Assembly (NCBI RefSeq): GCF_003855495.1
Contig: NZ_CP034086.1
Span: 1,240,001 to 1,304,000 of the forward strand
Reading direction: 5' to 3'
Source: Methylocystis rosea
Lineage (GTDB): Bacteria; Pseudomonadota; Alphaproteobacteria; Rhizobiales; Beijerinckiaceae
Length of the DNA: 64,000 bases
Shown one piece after another: positions 1 through 8,869 of this stretch. The position numbers and the translations under genes were made by a program. Every line of letters begins with the position of its first letter. The stretch's first letter is position 1. The notes beneath the pieces were generated by a model. The model was given only the letters and a program-made list of their open reading frames with translations, searched no databases and was not told where the DNA came from.

Positions 1-1
1 G

Positions 2-1030
2 GCCGAGGTGCTCGCCCCGACCATCCGGCAGACAATCGATGAAGAGGCGCTCCCTGGACTGACGCTGCAGCGCCATGTGCATATGGATCGGCTGCTTGCC
101 GCCTGCGCTTCGCTGGCGGCTCTGCCAACGGCCGTCGTCGCTCCGGAGGAGGAAAATGCGTTGCTCGGCGCGCTCGCCGGCGCCCGCGAAAAGCTGATCG
201 TGCCAATCCTCATCGGCGACGAAAAGAAAATTCGTAGCGTCGCCGCGTCTTGCGGCGCGGATCTTACGGGCATCGCCATCGAGAACGCCTGCAGTCATGA
301 TGCTGCTGCGGCGCGAGCCGTCGAACTTGTGCATCAAGGCGCGGTGGCTGCAGTGATGAAAGGGCATCTTCACACCGACGAGTTGCTGAAACATGTGGTG
401 AAATCGCAGGGCGGCTTGCGCGTTGGCCGCCGCATCAGCCACGTCTTCATCATGGATGCGCCGACGCTGAAACAGCTTGTGCTCGTCACTGATGCAGCAG
501 TGAATATCGCTCCGACGCTCGAAGAAAAGGTCGACATCGTTCAGAATGCGATCGATCTCGGCATCGCCCTCGGGATCGATCGCCCAAAGGTCGGCGTTCT
601 CTCCGCTGTCGAGACGGTCAATCCAAAAATTCAGTCGACTCTTGATGCGGCGGCTTTGTCGAAAATGGCTGAGCGCAATCAAATCCGGGGCGGCGACGTC
701 GACGGGCCGTTGGCGATGGACAACGCCCTCAGCCTCACCGCCGCTCGCAGCAAAGGCATCCATTCGCTGGTTGCCGGTAGGGCGGATATTCTCGTCGTTC
801 CCAACCTCGAATCGGGCAACATATTGGCGAAAGAGCTGACCTATGCGGCTCAGGCCGAAGGCGCCGGCCTGATCATCGGCGCAAAGGTTCCGATCCTATT
901 GACGAGTCGCGCGGATGACGAACAATCCCGTCTGTTCTCCTGCGCCGTTGCGAGCCTCTATGCCCATTGGCTAGCGACGGGCCAAAGCGCAGTCGAAGCG
1001 GAAGAAGCCCTGCGGGAAGCCGCACAGTGA
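2..1030 (+). CDS. Phosphate acetyl/butyryltransferase, 5' end outside window
   Basis: The open frame enters from the window edge; the first start-like codon (GTG at 8) is internal, so the true start lies outside. The visible ~340 residues match the PTA/PTB family, which converts acetyl-CoA (or butyryl-CoA) plus phosphate to the acyl phosphate and CoA in the cytoplasm. Conserved-looking stretches include AVMKGHLHTDELL, DGPLAMDNALS and VPNLESGNILAK. The stop overlaps the acetate kinase start by 3 bases, so the two enzymes form a Pta-Ack pair producing or using ATP through acetyl phosphate. In many alphaproteobacteria this type is fused to an N-terminal MaoC hydratase domain; the frame running off the left edge is compatible with that but does not prove it. 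Confidence 0.88.
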   Translation, partial: AEVLAPTIRQTIDEEALPGLTLQRHVHMDRLLAACASLAALPTAVVAPEEENALLGALAGAREKLIVPILIGDEKKIRSVAASCGADLTGIAIENACSHDAAAARAVELVHQGAVAAVMKGHLHTDELLKHVVKSQGGLRVGRRISHVFIMDAPTLKQLVLVTDAAVNIAPTLEEKVDIVQNAIDLGIALGIDRPKVGVLSAVETVNPKIQSTLDAAALSKMAERNQIRGGDVDGPLAMDNALSLTAARSKGIHSLVAGRADILVVPNLESGNILAKELTYAAQAEGAGLIIGAKVPILLTSRADDEQSRLFSCAVASLYAHWLATGQSAVEAEEALREAAQ

Positions 1031-2229
1031 GACGCCATGTCGTCACCTTGAACGCCGGCTCCTCGTCGATCAAATTCGCTTTGTATGCGGCGGAGGACGG
1101 CGAGGCGTCGCCCCTCGCCCTGGGCCTCGCGGAGATGACGGGAGAAGAGCGGCGGATAAGAGTGCGAGATAACTCTGGGGCAACGCTTTACGACGACGTC
1201 TGGTCGCAGACGGATGGCGCGGCTTTCCATGAGGAAGCTTTGAGGCGAATCCTCTCCTGGCAGGACGAAGCATTTCCCAGCGCGAACATAGACGCGGTGG
1301 GCCACCGTGTCGTTCATGGCGGCGTCCATTACGACGCCCCGGTGATCATTACCGGCGAGGTGATCGATCGGCTCGAGAAGCTCGTCCCGCTTGCTCCCCT
1401 GCATGAGCCCCACAACATCGCCGGGATCAAAGCTGCGCGTGACGCTTGGCCTGAATCTATTCAAGTGGCGTGTTTCGATACGGCGTTTCACCGCAGTCAC
1501 CCCTTCGTCAATGACGTTTTCGCGCTACCGCGGCAATATTATGCTGAAGGGGTTCGACGCTACGGCTTTCATGGATTGTCTTACGAGTATGTGTCGACAA
1601 GGCTCAGGAAGGTCTCGCCGACTCACGCCAAAGGACGGGTGGTGGTCGCACATCTGGGGAACGGTGCGTCGATGTGCGCGATGCAGAACGGCCGATCGGT
1701 GGCGAGTTCTATGGGGTTCACGGCGCTCGACGGGCTCCCAATGGGCACACGTTGCGGCCAACTCGACCCGGGCGTCGTTCTCTATTTGATGCAGGAGAAA
1801 AAGCTGGGAGCCGAGGAGATATCGAACCTCCTCTATAAGGAGTCGGGTCTGAAAGGCCTATCCGGGATCTCTCACGACATGCGTCAACTTGAAGCTTCGG
1901 ATGCCTCCGAAGCGCGAGAAGCGATCGAATATTTTGTGTTTCGCATTCGGCGCGAACTCGGCGGACTAACGGCTGTTCTGCAGGGAATTGACGCTATCGT
2001 TTTTTGCGGCGGCATCGGTGAAAACGCGTGGCGGGTGCGCGAGCGGGTGCTCGAAGGCATGGAATGGCTCGGCGTCGAGCTCGATCGCCACGCGAATGAG
2101 CAGCAGAAGGAAGTCATTTCCTCCGCGAAGTCTTCAGTGCGGGTGTTTGTCATTCCGACCAACGAGGAACAGATCATAGCGCGTCATGCGCTTCAGCTGG
2201 CGGATGCGAGAGCGGACGCTCTGGTTTGA
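1027..2229 (+). CDS. ackA: Acetate kinase
   Basis: Acetate + ATP to acetyl phosphate + ADP, reversible, cytoplasmic. The 400-residue protein has the ASKHA-fold signatures in order: NAGSSSIKF at the N terminus, GHRVVHGG, FDTAFH, HLGNGASM, TRCGQLDPG and FCGGIGENA. Length is normal for the family. The GTG at 1027 is chosen because it places NAGSSSIKF about ten residues from the N terminus and overlaps the upstream stop (GTGA), the usual sign of translational coupling; an in-frame start at 967 would add 20 unrelated residues. It is the last chromosomal gene before the island region. Confidence 0.95.
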   Translation: MRRHVVTLNAGSSSIKFALYAAEDGEASPLALGLAEMTGEERRIRVRDNSGATLYDDVWSQTDGAAFHEEALRRILSWQDEAFPSANIDAVGHRVVHGGVHYDAPVIITGEVIDRLEKLVPLAPLHEPHNIAGIKAARDAWPESIQVACFDTAFHRSHPFVNDVFALPRQYYAEGVRRYGFHGLSYEYVSTRLRKVSPTHAKGRVVVAHLGNGASMCAMQNGRSVASSMGFTALDGLPMGTRCGQLDPGVVLYLMQEKKLGAEEISNLLYKESGLKGLSGISHDMRQLEASDASEAREAIEYFVFRIRRELGGLTAVLQGIDAIVFCGGIGENAWRVRERVLEGMEWLGVELDRHANEQQKEVISSAKSSVRVFVIPTNEEQIIARHALQLADARADALV

Positions 2230-2428
2230 TTTTATGGCTAATTTAAACAATCGAGTGGGGTTCGCGAGACCTCAATCGATCGGAAAATGAAGGGCGTTTC
2301 TTGGACCGTTTGGCAGCAGATCAATCTGTTGATATCCAAACCCCGCGACCCATCGCTTCTAATCAGCTTCTAATTTTTAAAACACTTGCTTTGGAAATGT
2401 GTGCGTTCTTCATAACTATTTGAATTTA

Positions 2429-2444
2429 TGGTGCCGGTTGCAGG
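2429..2444 (-). repeat. Degraded distal attachment-site copy (tRNA-Thr 3' end)
   Basis: TGGTGCCGGTTGCAGG is identical to 23700-23715 and differs from the intact tRNA (39592-39607) only at the GC versus AG pair after GTT. Homology then fades, with AGAATC standing where TTCGAACC is expected. On the minus strand this is the acceptor and half of the T arm of tRNA-Thr including CCA. Confidence 0.6.
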
Positions 2445-2616
2445 CATAGAATCTAACCGACAAAAATCATTGGAATACAAGTTGGTAGCGTGTAGCAGTC
2501 AGACAGTTCGACCTTACCGTTAGCCTATCTTTTGGCGTGAGCGAGCCTGATTGCAGACAACACGGCTTGACAATTGTCGAGCTTTCGCCTATCACGGGCA
2601 CTGCGAAAAAAGATAA

Positions 2617-2645
2617 CCGGACGCTAAGGGCGTCTGGCGCTTTTT
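2617..2645 (+). terminator. Terminator-like hairpin
   Basis: An 8-bp stem CCGGACGC / GCGTCTGG with a 5-base loop is followed three bases later by TTTTT. It lies about 80 bases before the first element 1 gene and could insulate it from upstream transcription. Confidence 0.5.
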
Positions 2646-2727
2646 CGCGTCAGCACTCTTCCCGTCCAATCCGACAATCTTCCTCGCGACCGCTACGCGC
2701 GGGCGAGGTGACGAATGGGTGCTGAAG

Positions 2728-2949
2728 ATGACGCATATCTGTGCTCGGCCGCAGCCGGCCGACCCACTGGTGACAGGGCAGACTTTCGCCGCCGAACTTG
2801 GCGTGAGCGCGCCGACTTTTCACAGATGGAAACGGGAAGGGCGGCTCCCGCCGCCAGCTCGCGTGCCCGGCGTGCCGCGCTGGCGACGCAGCGCCGTCGA
2901 ATGTTTCAAGGGCGCCGCTGCCGCCACCTCGCAGGAGGCCGGCCGATGA
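2728..2949 (+). CDS. AlpA/MerR-like DNA-binding protein
   Basis: Small protein (73 residues from the ATG at 2728; GTG at 2719 is an alternative) with a winged-helix pattern typical of AlpA and excisionase proteins: TGQTFAAELGVSAPTFHRWK, then EGRLPPPARVPGVPRWRRSAVECF. AlpA-family proteins act as transcription activators or recombination directionality factors in P4-like satellites. It is the first gene of a chain of overlapping genes: its stop overlaps the next start (ATGA). Role in element excision or activation of the replication genes is inferred from family and position. Confidence 0.65.
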   Translation: MTHICARPQPADPLVTGQTFAAELGVSAPTFHRWKREGRLPPPARVPGVPRWRRSAVECFKGAAAATSQEAGR

Positions 2950-3425
2950 ACTCTCATGCACGATTTGAAGCCGCTCTTGTCGCCGCTCGCGGCGCCGAGC
3001 CGTTATCAGACGCCCACAGGAGCGCGCTCATGTCACCGCCGCGAACACTCGTTTTGGACGCCGGGGCGGCTGAGATGGACGGATTTTCTAGCATCGGCGG
3101 AAACGTCAATGTCCACGCGTTTGCGCAACACATGCTGGAACAGCACGCCGAGAGGGTCGCGCGCGTCGAAAGAATCCTCGCCATTCTGAACGGCGACGTC
3201 GTTCTCGACGCCTACGAATCACCACGGCTTATCAGCTTCGTCGCGTCGCTTCGTCACGGCGTCCCGCGCGTGCTCAGCAAGGCGCTCCGCCTTCTGCCCG
3301 ATACTTATCCGGTTGCTGCCGCCGACGCGCTCGCAGCCGCGCTGCGCGACTTGCGCGCGTGGCGTCAAAACCGACCGGAGCCGCCGACGCGAGAAATCCT
3401 GGCGCGCGATCGTGGAGTCGCCTGA
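2946..3425 (+). CDS. Hypothetical protein, element 1 early operon
   Basis: 159 residues, not recognised. The ATG at 2946 overlaps the stop of the AlpA-like gene (ATGA) and its own stop overlaps the next start (TGATG), so it sits in a translationally coupled series. The protein looks soluble and helical, with an Ala/Arg-rich second half. Position between a regulator and a primase suggests an accessory role in element control or replication, but nothing in the sequence shows which. The frame can be read upstream to 2715, but that part overlaps the AlpA-like gene and is not used. Confidence 0.5.
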   Translation: MNSHARFEAALVAARGAEPLSDAHRSALMSPPRTLVLDAGAAEMDGFSSIGGNVNVHAFAQHMLEQHAERVARVERILAILNGDVVLDAYESPRLISFVASLRHGVPRVLSKALRLLPDTYPVAAADALAAALRDLRAWRQNRPEPPTREILARDRGVA

Positions 3426-3688
3426 TGGCTGTAATTCTCGACTTTCAAACCGAAAAGCGGCGCATCGAACTTATGGAACTCGACGACTTGGGCTTTGCGC
3501 TCGCGTGGCGCGACGCTTTGCTTTCGCCGGGATACGACGAATCGGCGAGCGGTCTGTTTAGGACCGTCGCCGAAGTTCGCTCGCGAACGCATCACGACCG
3601 ACACCTTCGCGCGGCGCAAGGCGCGACGCGAAACCTGCCTTCTTTCTTCGTGATTTACGAACGTGCGGGCGGGGAGATTTACCTATGA
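3425..3688 (+). CDS. Small hypothetical protein
   Basis: 87 residues starting MAVILDFQTEKRRIELMELD, not recognised. The start overlaps the previous stop (TGATG) and its stop overlaps the following start (ATGA), which is the main support for it being translated. No membrane segment or metal-binding motif is visible. Confidence 0.5.
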   Translation: MAVILDFQTEKRRIELMELDDLGFALAWRDALLSPGYDESASGLFRTVAEVRSRTHHDRHLRAAQGATRNLPSFFVIYERAGGEIYL

Positions 3689-4326
3689 CGCAATTCATAA
3701 AATTAACTTCCGAACACGGCGACGCGCGGATGTTTCCACGCGACTCAATCAAGAGCGTCGCGACCGAACGCGAGGCGCAAGGTCATTTTGTCCGTTTCCG
3801 GGAGCCGACGCGCGAGAGTTGGTTTCTCGCGAGTCTTGCCGACCTCGACTCTCCGCCGGCCGAAACGATTGTCGGCGCGGCGACCGGCTGGGCTGTGGTC
3901 GAGATAAAGCCGCAAGATGGCCTGCTCACGCCAACGTTTCACCCTGTGGTCGCATGGCGCGTCCGTCCGGGCGAAGCGCCCGAGCCTGTTCACGTCGGGC
4001 CGCCGGTAACGTCTGAAATAATTATCGATGCTGAAGGGTTCGGGCAGAATTGGCGGCGGAACTCTGCTTTCAAATTCGCAGAATGGTTGGCGAAGCGCCA
4101 ACGTTCGGAGTTTCGCAAGGCCGGCTGGCCGAGCGTGAAGCCGGACGCCGATGGCGTGTTGCGGCTAGACTTCGGACCGCCCGGAAGTGAGCCCCGCGAA
4201 CTGGCGTTCGCAGAGGAAATCATCACAAGCGACGATCCGAACTTTGCAGACATAGCGAGGTCGGAAATTGAGGCGATGCACGTGCGCTTACGAGCGGCAA
4301 AAACGGCGGAAGTGAAGCCGGCGTGA
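3685..4326 (+). CDS. Hypothetical protein, element 1 early operon
   Basis: 213 residues, not recognised. Fourth gene of the overlapping chain that begins at 2728. It is acidic-basic mixed, soluble in appearance, with SAFKFAEWLAKRQRSEFRKA suggesting an amphipathic helix around residues 132-151. A hairpin follows the gene before the primase. Its function cannot be stated from the sequence. Confidence 0.5.
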   Translation: MTQFIKLTSEHGDARMFPRDSIKSVATEREAQGHFVRFREPTRESWFLASLADLDSPPAETIVGAATGWAVVEIKPQDGLLTPTFHPVVAWRVRPGEAPEPVHVGPPVTSEIIIDAEGFGQNWRRNSAFKFAEWLAKRQRSEFRKAGWPSVKPDADGVLRLDFGPPGSEPRELAFAEEIITSDDPNFADIARSEIEAMHVRLRAAKTAEVKPA

Positions 4327-4335
4327 GCGCCAACG

Positions 4336-4369
4336 AAAAAGCCCGGCAACGCGTGGGGCGCGGCCGGGC
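4336..4369 (-). terminator. GC-rich hairpin with T-run on the minus strand
   Basis: Stem GCCCGGC / GCCGGGC with a 15-base loop; read on the minus strand it ends in TTTTT. No minus-strand gene approaches it, so on the plus strand it may instead be an RNA hairpin between the hypothetical gene and the primase. Confidence 0.35.
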
Positions 4370-4402
4370 GAAGTCCTGTAGCAATAATCGGGGTTTCATA
4401 TA

Positions 4403-6703
4403 TTGGATACAAACATCATAGTCAAGCCGGTCTTGACAGATAATTCGGACGCCGTAACGCCTTCCGGCAATCATAAACCGGAACACAAGATTGTCCGTGG
4501 GAACCACGACAATGGCCGCCGGCTTGTTGATGCGGGCCTTGCCATATTTCCTGTTCACGTCACCCCGGACAAAAAGAAAAGACCGATCGCGAGCGCATGG
4601 ACGCAACTCAACTCGGAGTTGACGGACGAACAGCGCGCCGCTGTCGTCGCGGATTTCCGAAAGGAGCATGACGGCCGCGAGCCAGCGTATATCGGCGCGA
4701 CCAACAATCGCTTTGGACTCAAGAAAATCGGCGAAGCGATCGATCCATGGCGCACGCCTTATGGTTGGTCTATCTCGACCGGGCCAAGCGGACTCTTCGT
4801 CATCGATTGCGATGGCGCCGAAGCCGTCGAATGGTTTCGCGAGTTTTGCGAGGAAAACGATATCGACCTCTCGCAATGTCCTCAGGTAAAAACGCAAAGT
4901 GGGGGGTGGCACATTTACTTTGCAGACGACGCGGCGTCGCCGACGCGAACGGCAGCGGGTTTGAAGCGCTGGAAATCTGACGACGGAAAGAGGATCGCAG
5001 GCATAGACCTTCGCGCCGCAGGCGGGCAGACGGTCGCCCCCAACACTTTGCTGACCGATGGTCGCGAGTATGCAGCGATTGAGGGAACGGCAGACCTCGC
5101 GACGGCTTACGCTTCGAAGTCGATTCCCTTAGTCCCGCAAGTGTTGCGCGAATGGGTCGGCGCGAACCGCAGCAAGGCGACGACAGATGTTGACGACATC
5201 GAGATTGCGAAGCTGCGCGCAGAAGTCGACGGCGCTCCGATTCCATCATTCGATGAAATCGTAACCCCCATTGGTGATCTTGATTTTGAGGCGGCCCTTA
5301 GCGAGAACGCGCGTTTGCGCGCAGCATGGGAGTCCGATGTAGACGGCGACCATTCTGCGGCTCGGATGGCGCTCGCAAATCATCTTGCGATGGCCTTTCC
5401 TGGCGAACTGACGGCCGCTCAGTATGCGGCGTTCCTTAGCGAGTTCGAAGGGGCGGGGACGTTTGATCCCGAGAAACGCAAGCGCCCAGCGGAAGCGCAG
5501 AAAGGCCGATACGACACACGCGATATAGCCCGCGAGTTTGCGAAGGCGCAGATGAATTATTACGCCCAACACGCGCCGTCAGATGGTAGCGCGTTCACTG
5601 CGATTGAAGGTGAAGATGGCGCGGATCAATCCGCGTCGCCCAAAAAGGCTGGCGTCAAATCCCTGATTGAGTTTTGTGCGGAATACACACCTGTCGAATT
5701 CTTGTTGGACGGCGTTATCGAGCGCGCCAAACTCTACACAATGACCGCGCCTACCGGGGCGGGCAAGACGACTATGCTGGCGTCGCTAGCGCTCGCGGTC
5801 GCGGCGGGTCGCGATGACGTGTTTGGGAGAGAAACGCCGCAAGGCCGGGTGCTCTATTGCTCATTTGAGAACCCGGACGATTTCCGTGTGAAATTGATGG
5901 CCGCCGCGGAAGCGCATAGAATCGAACTCGGCGCCATCAACGCAAACTTTAACATTCTCGACGTGCTCCGCGATCCAAAGGCGTTGTGCAAGAACGCTGA
6001 GCGGAGCGGCCCATATGCCCTCGCAATCATCGACACTTTGCAGGCGGCTTTTCAGGGGGACGACTCGAACTCAAACGATCAAGTCAAGAAATTCGCCCAA
6101 GGCATTCACCCGATCACCCTGCTTGAAGGCCGCCCGAGCGTCATCATGGCGGCGCACCCGGTCAAGGGCGCCGACAAGGACAAATTAGTCCCGTATGGCG
6201 GCGGCGCGCTGCTCAATTACGTGGATGGCAACTACACGCTTTGGAAGCCGCAAAGCAGCAATGTCGCCACGTTGCATTATCAAGGCAAATTTCGGGGTTC
6301 TACCTTCAGCCCCATCTCGCTCGATATCTCGGGTTTCGAGTCTTCATTGCTTGACGCCAAGGGCCGGCGCAGGTGGTTGCCGGTTGCTCGAATCATGGAC
6401 AATGAAGCCGCGGCGAGCGCCAGGGCGAGAGAGGAACGCGACGCCCTGTCAGTTGACGCCCGATGGCTTCACGCTATCAGCCGCGCGCCCGAGGCGACGC
6501 AGGATGTGTTGAGCCAAACGATGGGCGTGAGCAGACCGGCCGCGCAGCGGCGTCTCTCTAAATTAAAGGAGCAGGGCTTGCTAGCGCTCATGGACGGAAA
6601 GCGCGTTCTGACGGACGCCGGACGCCAAAAGCTGGCAGAGGCGGAGACGGCCGCGAAGCGGACTTTCGAAGCCGTGCCGGAGGAAGATGACGCCCACTTG
6701 TGA
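4403..6703 (+). CDS. Primase-polymerase / RepA-like ATPase replication protein
   Basis: 766-residue replication protein. Residues ~30-240 resemble the bifunctional primase/polymerase (Prim-Pol) domain: GWSISTGPSGLFVIDCDG carries the D-x-D metal motif, followed by KTQSGGWHIYF and GIDLRAAGGQTVAPN. Residues ~425-640 form a RecA-type ATPase of the RepA/AAA_25 kind with Walker A APTGAGKTTML near residue 450 and a Walker B-like ALAIIDTLQA near 538. The C-terminal ~70 residues look like a winged helix (VLSQTMGVSRPAAQRRLSKL). The layout matches replication proteins of P4-like satellites and plasmids, combining priming and helicase functions. Start TTG at 4403 is taken because the Prim-Pol domain begins soon after; the ribosome site is weak. 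A strong terminator and an origin-like repeat region follow directly, consistent with an initiator acting on a nearby origin. Confidence 0.85.
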   Translation: MDTNIIVKPVLTDNSDAVTPSGNHKPEHKIVRGNHDNGRRLVDAGLAIFPVHVTPDKKKRPIASAWTQLNSELTDEQRAAVVADFRKEHDGREPAYIGATNNRFGLKKIGEAIDPWRTPYGWSISTGPSGLFVIDCDGAEAVEWFREFCEENDIDLSQCPQVKTQSGGWHIYFADDAASPTRTAAGLKRWKSDDGKRIAGIDLRAAGGQTVAPNTLLTDGREYAAIEGTADLATAYASKSIPLVPQVLREWVGANRSKATTDVDDIEIAKLRAEVDGAPIPSFDEIVTPIGDLDFEAALSENARLRAAWESDVDGDHSAARMALANHLAMAFPGELTAAQYAAFLSEFEGAGTFDPEKRKRPAEAQKGRYDTRDIAREFAKAQMNYYAQHAPSDGSAFTAIEGEDGADQSASPKKAGVKSLIEFCAEYTPVEFLLDGVIERAKLYTMTAPTGAGKTTMLASLALAVAAGRDDVFGRETPQGRVLYCSFENPDDFRVKLMAAAEAHRIELGAINANFNILDVLRDPKALCKNAERSGPYALAIIDTLQAAFQGDDSNSNDQVKKFAQGIHPITLLEGRPSVIMAAHPVKGADKDKLVPYGGGALLNYVDGNYTLWKPQSSNVATLHYQGKFRGSTFSPISLDISGFESSLLDAKGRRRWLPVARIMDNEAAASARAREERDALSVDARWLHAISRAPEATQDVLSQTMGVSRPAAQRRLSKLKEQGLLALMDGKRVLTDAGRQKLAEAETAAKRTFEAVPEEDDAHL

Positions 6704-6739
6704 TCCGACGCCGCCCGCCGTCAAAATCAAAATCGAAAC

Positions 6740-6769
6740 GCCCGCCCCGATCGGCGGGCTTTCTTTTTC
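6740..6769 (+). terminator. Rho-independent terminator after primase gene
   Basis: Perfect 7-bp stem GCCCGCC / GGCGGGC, 6-base loop, then TTTCTTTTT. It closes the 2728-6703 transcription unit. Confidence 0.8.
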
Positions 6770-6862
6770 CCGGCTACCCCGAAAGGTCCGCGCCGAAAAC
6801 ACACTTTCAAAGGTCCGCCTTTGAGCGTTCGAAGGCGCCAGAATAAGGCTAAGCTTGTGTTT

Positions 6863-7092
6863 GCTCGCTCGCCCCAAATCAAGGGGTAAAAAGGAGCGAG
6901 CGAACATCGAGCAAAAAGCGAGCAAGACCGAGCAGACGAATCTTGTATATCATTGATTTATATAATAAACGCCTTTGCTCGCTCGCTTGCTCACCGGGCA
7001 AAAGGCCCATTCTTGCTCGCTTGCTCACCCCTTCCCCTCCCTGGAGGGGGAGGGTGAGCGAGCAGAGCGGGCGAATGATCAGGTGAGCGAGC
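6863..7092. other. Putative replication origin of element 1
   Basis: Directly downstream of the primase gene lies a cluster of GCTCGCT/AGCGAGC words in both orientations: GCTCGCTCGC at 6863, GAGCGAGCGA at 6894, GCGAGC around 6919, GCTCGCTTGCTCACC at 6981 and exactly again at 7015, and GGTGAGCGAGC at 7053 and 7082. A 30-base AT-rich block (6941-6970) sits in the middle, and a GC hairpin (about 7026-7056) on the right. Repeats on both sides of an easily melted core beside the initiator gene is the known layout of iteron and P4-type origins. Origin function is inferred. Confidence 0.6.
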
Positions 7093-7567
7093 ATAAAGTC
7101 TATCGCGGCAAGAGAAGGAATGGGGCATTCACAAGCCGCGCTCATAGCCGGGAGAAAGGAGTCGCCCCGCCGGACATTGAAACGCCGGGCGCTCGCCGCC
7201 GCGACTGCCAGGACCTTGGACGTGCCGCCGCCGCCGAGCGCCGATCACAGCCCCGGAAGCCTCAGGGGGCGACCCAAGCCATCGGGAGCAACCAAGCCGC
7301 GCCCAAGGGCTGCGGCGGCCTTGCGCTCTATACCGTTACTCGTCGACTGGCGGTGGGTCTGTGATTGCGCTGATCGATCAGTCGACGACTGCTCCGCCTG
7401 GGACCACTGGCGTCATAACCTCGGCATTTCCGATCCGGCTCGAACGGCAATAAGGGGGTCAAAAACCCCGCCCCAACCACTTACGCAGTACGCCTCGCCG
7501 CCGCCCCGAGCGCCGATCACAACACAAAGCCGTCAAAACCCGAAAAGTAATAACTACCTACAAACAC
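7093..7567. other. Region without a confident gene
   Basis: An open frame 7120-7587 (155 residues, plus strand) spans the region but its product is rich in Arg, Pro and Ala with no recognisable domain and no clear ribosome site, so it is not called. The DNA between the origin-like repeats and the next promoter may be regulatory or remnant. Confidence 0.4.
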
Positions 7568-7582
7568 CTTGCAACGTGCAAG
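7568..7582. promoter_or_regulatory. Operator-like palindrome
   Basis: CTTGCA-ACG-TGCAAG is a perfect 6-bp inverted repeat, and a further half site CTTGCA follows 11 bases later. It lies about 70 bases upstream of the promoter at 7651 and could bind one of the MerR/AlpA-like regulators encoded next to it. Confidence 0.4.
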
Positions 7583-7650
7583 CATAACCTTGCAATGTTG
7601 TGAGATAACCAGTCGAATAGAATATTCGCAAAAAATATTCAAATATCCGC

Positions 7651-7690
7651 TTGACAGAAACCCCAAGCTGATCTATCTGACGTTCAGATG
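7651..7690 (+). promoter_or_regulatory. Probable promoter and operator for the 7728 regulator
   Basis: A perfect -35 box TTGACA at 7651 is followed after 17 bases by a weak -10 (TATCTG, 7674). The short inverted repeat TCTGA-CGT-TCAGA (about 7676-7688) overlaps the -10 and transcription start, a position suited to repression. The first gene downstream encodes a DNA-binding protein, so autoregulation is plausible. Confidence 0.5.
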
Positions 7691-7727
7691 GCGGAACTCG
7701 CCTTGCTTTTGTTTGATGGTTTTCACG

Positions 7728-8288
7728 ATGCGATTGTTGACGCAGACGCAAGCCGCCGAGCGGCTTGGCGTTACCTCTGAGTCGATTCGGCTTCGGCGCA
7801 AAGCTGGCAGATTTCCCGAGCCAATCGAAAACGTGCCAGGCCATCGGCCGAAATGGTCGCTAGAGGAAATCGACGCATTGCGGCGCCCCGCCAAGGAGAG
7901 CTACGGCGATCGCGCGATGTCGCCAATCGAGTGGATTCGGCTTGCAGAGCAAGCGCTACGTGTCGAACAATTCGACAAGGCATGTGCGCTTGCCGAAACG
8001 CTCGCCGACGCTACGCCAACAGGACAGGGCCGAATGCTCGAACGCGCTGCGGTTTATGGCGAGGCGCGTTGCGGCTCGGCGCCGACGGTTTCTCCGCCCG
8101 ATCACGCGGCGCGCCTCGCCCGCGCGAGGCGCCAACAAAAAATCGCGGCGCTCTTTTCGGAACGTGAACGCACAATGCTCGGCGCGATCCTTGTTGACGA
8201 TGCGACATTCACCGAAGCCGGCGCACTTGTGGGGCTCGGGGCGAAAGAAGCCCGAGATGTATTCCTCGATTGTGTGGCGCGGCTGTAG
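7728..8288 (+). CDS. DNA-binding protein with MerR/AlpA-like N terminus
   Basis: 186 residues from ATG 7728 (ATG 7716 is equally possible). The N terminus LLTQTQAAERLGVTSESIRL followed by GRFPEPIENVPGHRPKWSLEEIDALRR is the AlpA/MerR winged-helix pattern. The C terminus (residues ~145-186) contains a second helix-turn-helix-like stretch, FTEAGALVGLGAKEARDVFL. It is preceded by a promoter with an operator-like repeat. Likely a transcription regulator of the packaging genes downstream; target not known. Confidence 0.6.
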   Translation: MRLLTQTQAAERLGVTSESIRLRRKAGRFPEPIENVPGHRPKWSLEEIDALRRPAKESYGDRAMSPIEWIRLAEQALRVEQFDKACALAETLADATPTGQGRMLERAAVYGEARCGSAPTVSPPDHAARLARARRQQKIAALFSERERTMLGAILVDDATFTEAGALVGLGAKEARDVFLDCVARL

Positions 8289-8315
8289 CCCCACAAAATT
8301 CCGAAAGGCAATCCC

Positions 8316-8630
8316 GTGTCGAAACACGCCGTATATTCGCTAGACGGCGAACGCCTTCTGGACAAGGTCGACATTGCGCGGCTTGCCGGGCGCACGGTTC
8401 AAACAATTTTCAATTGGCGCAATCGCGGGCTCCTGCCGGCGCCAGTCGCCGCGCCCGGGCGTGAGATGTATCGCGAGTCCGATGTTTTGCGGATGCTGGG
8501 ACACGCGCCAGCGGAGCCCGAACGTGAGTTGTCCATCGAACCGGCGCTTGAGGCGATCGAACGCGATCCAATGCGAGAGCAACGGGATTTAACGACGGTC
8601 CTCGCGCTCGCGGCGCGCTACCCTGGTTGA
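8316..8630 (+). CDS. Small MerR/AlpA-like DNA-binding protein
   Basis: 104 residues beginning with GTG at 8316. Residues ~15-60 give a winged-helix pattern: KVDIARLAGRTVQTIFNWRN, then GLLPAPVAAPGREMYRESDVLRML. The rest is charged and probably flexible. It follows the 7728 regulator by 27 bases on the same strand and is probably co-transcribed. Two such proteins side by side plus the AlpA-like gene at 2728 give element 1 three small regulators of related type. Confidence 0.6.
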   Translation: MSKHAVYSLDGERLLDKVDIARLAGRTVQTIFNWRNRGLLPAPVAAPGREMYRESDVLRMLGHAPAEPERELSIEPALEAIERDPMREQRDLTTVLALAARYPG

Positions 8631-8869
8631 GACTACCCCCTTCTTAGATCGGCGTCGTAGGGCTTCACGACGCCGTGCGCGCCGCTTGTTCGCTTTCCGC
8701 AGACGGCGACGGCGGCGCGCATCTGCAGTTCTGTGTTTGGCGTCGCGGCGCGTTCGCCATTTCTCGCGCTCCGCCAATGGCGCGCCGTCTCTCGTTCACC
8801 CAGTCGCGAGACACGGCGCGCGCATCTTATTCAACACGCTTCGCCGTTCGGCGAGCGAAGGTTCATACC

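Larger units (their letters stand above)
2230..2727. other. Intergenic boundary region, chromosome to element 1
   Basis: No convincing gene. The stretch is richer in A+T than the flanking genes and contains the degraded tRNA-Thr 3'-end copy at 2429-2444 and a terminator-like hairpin at 2617-2645. Short open frames here have no plausible ribosome binding site. Confidence 0.6.

Noticed and set aside
7120..7587. 155-residue open frame next to the origin-like repeats
   Set aside because: Arg/Pro/Ala-rich, no domain, no convincing start; noted as a region instead.
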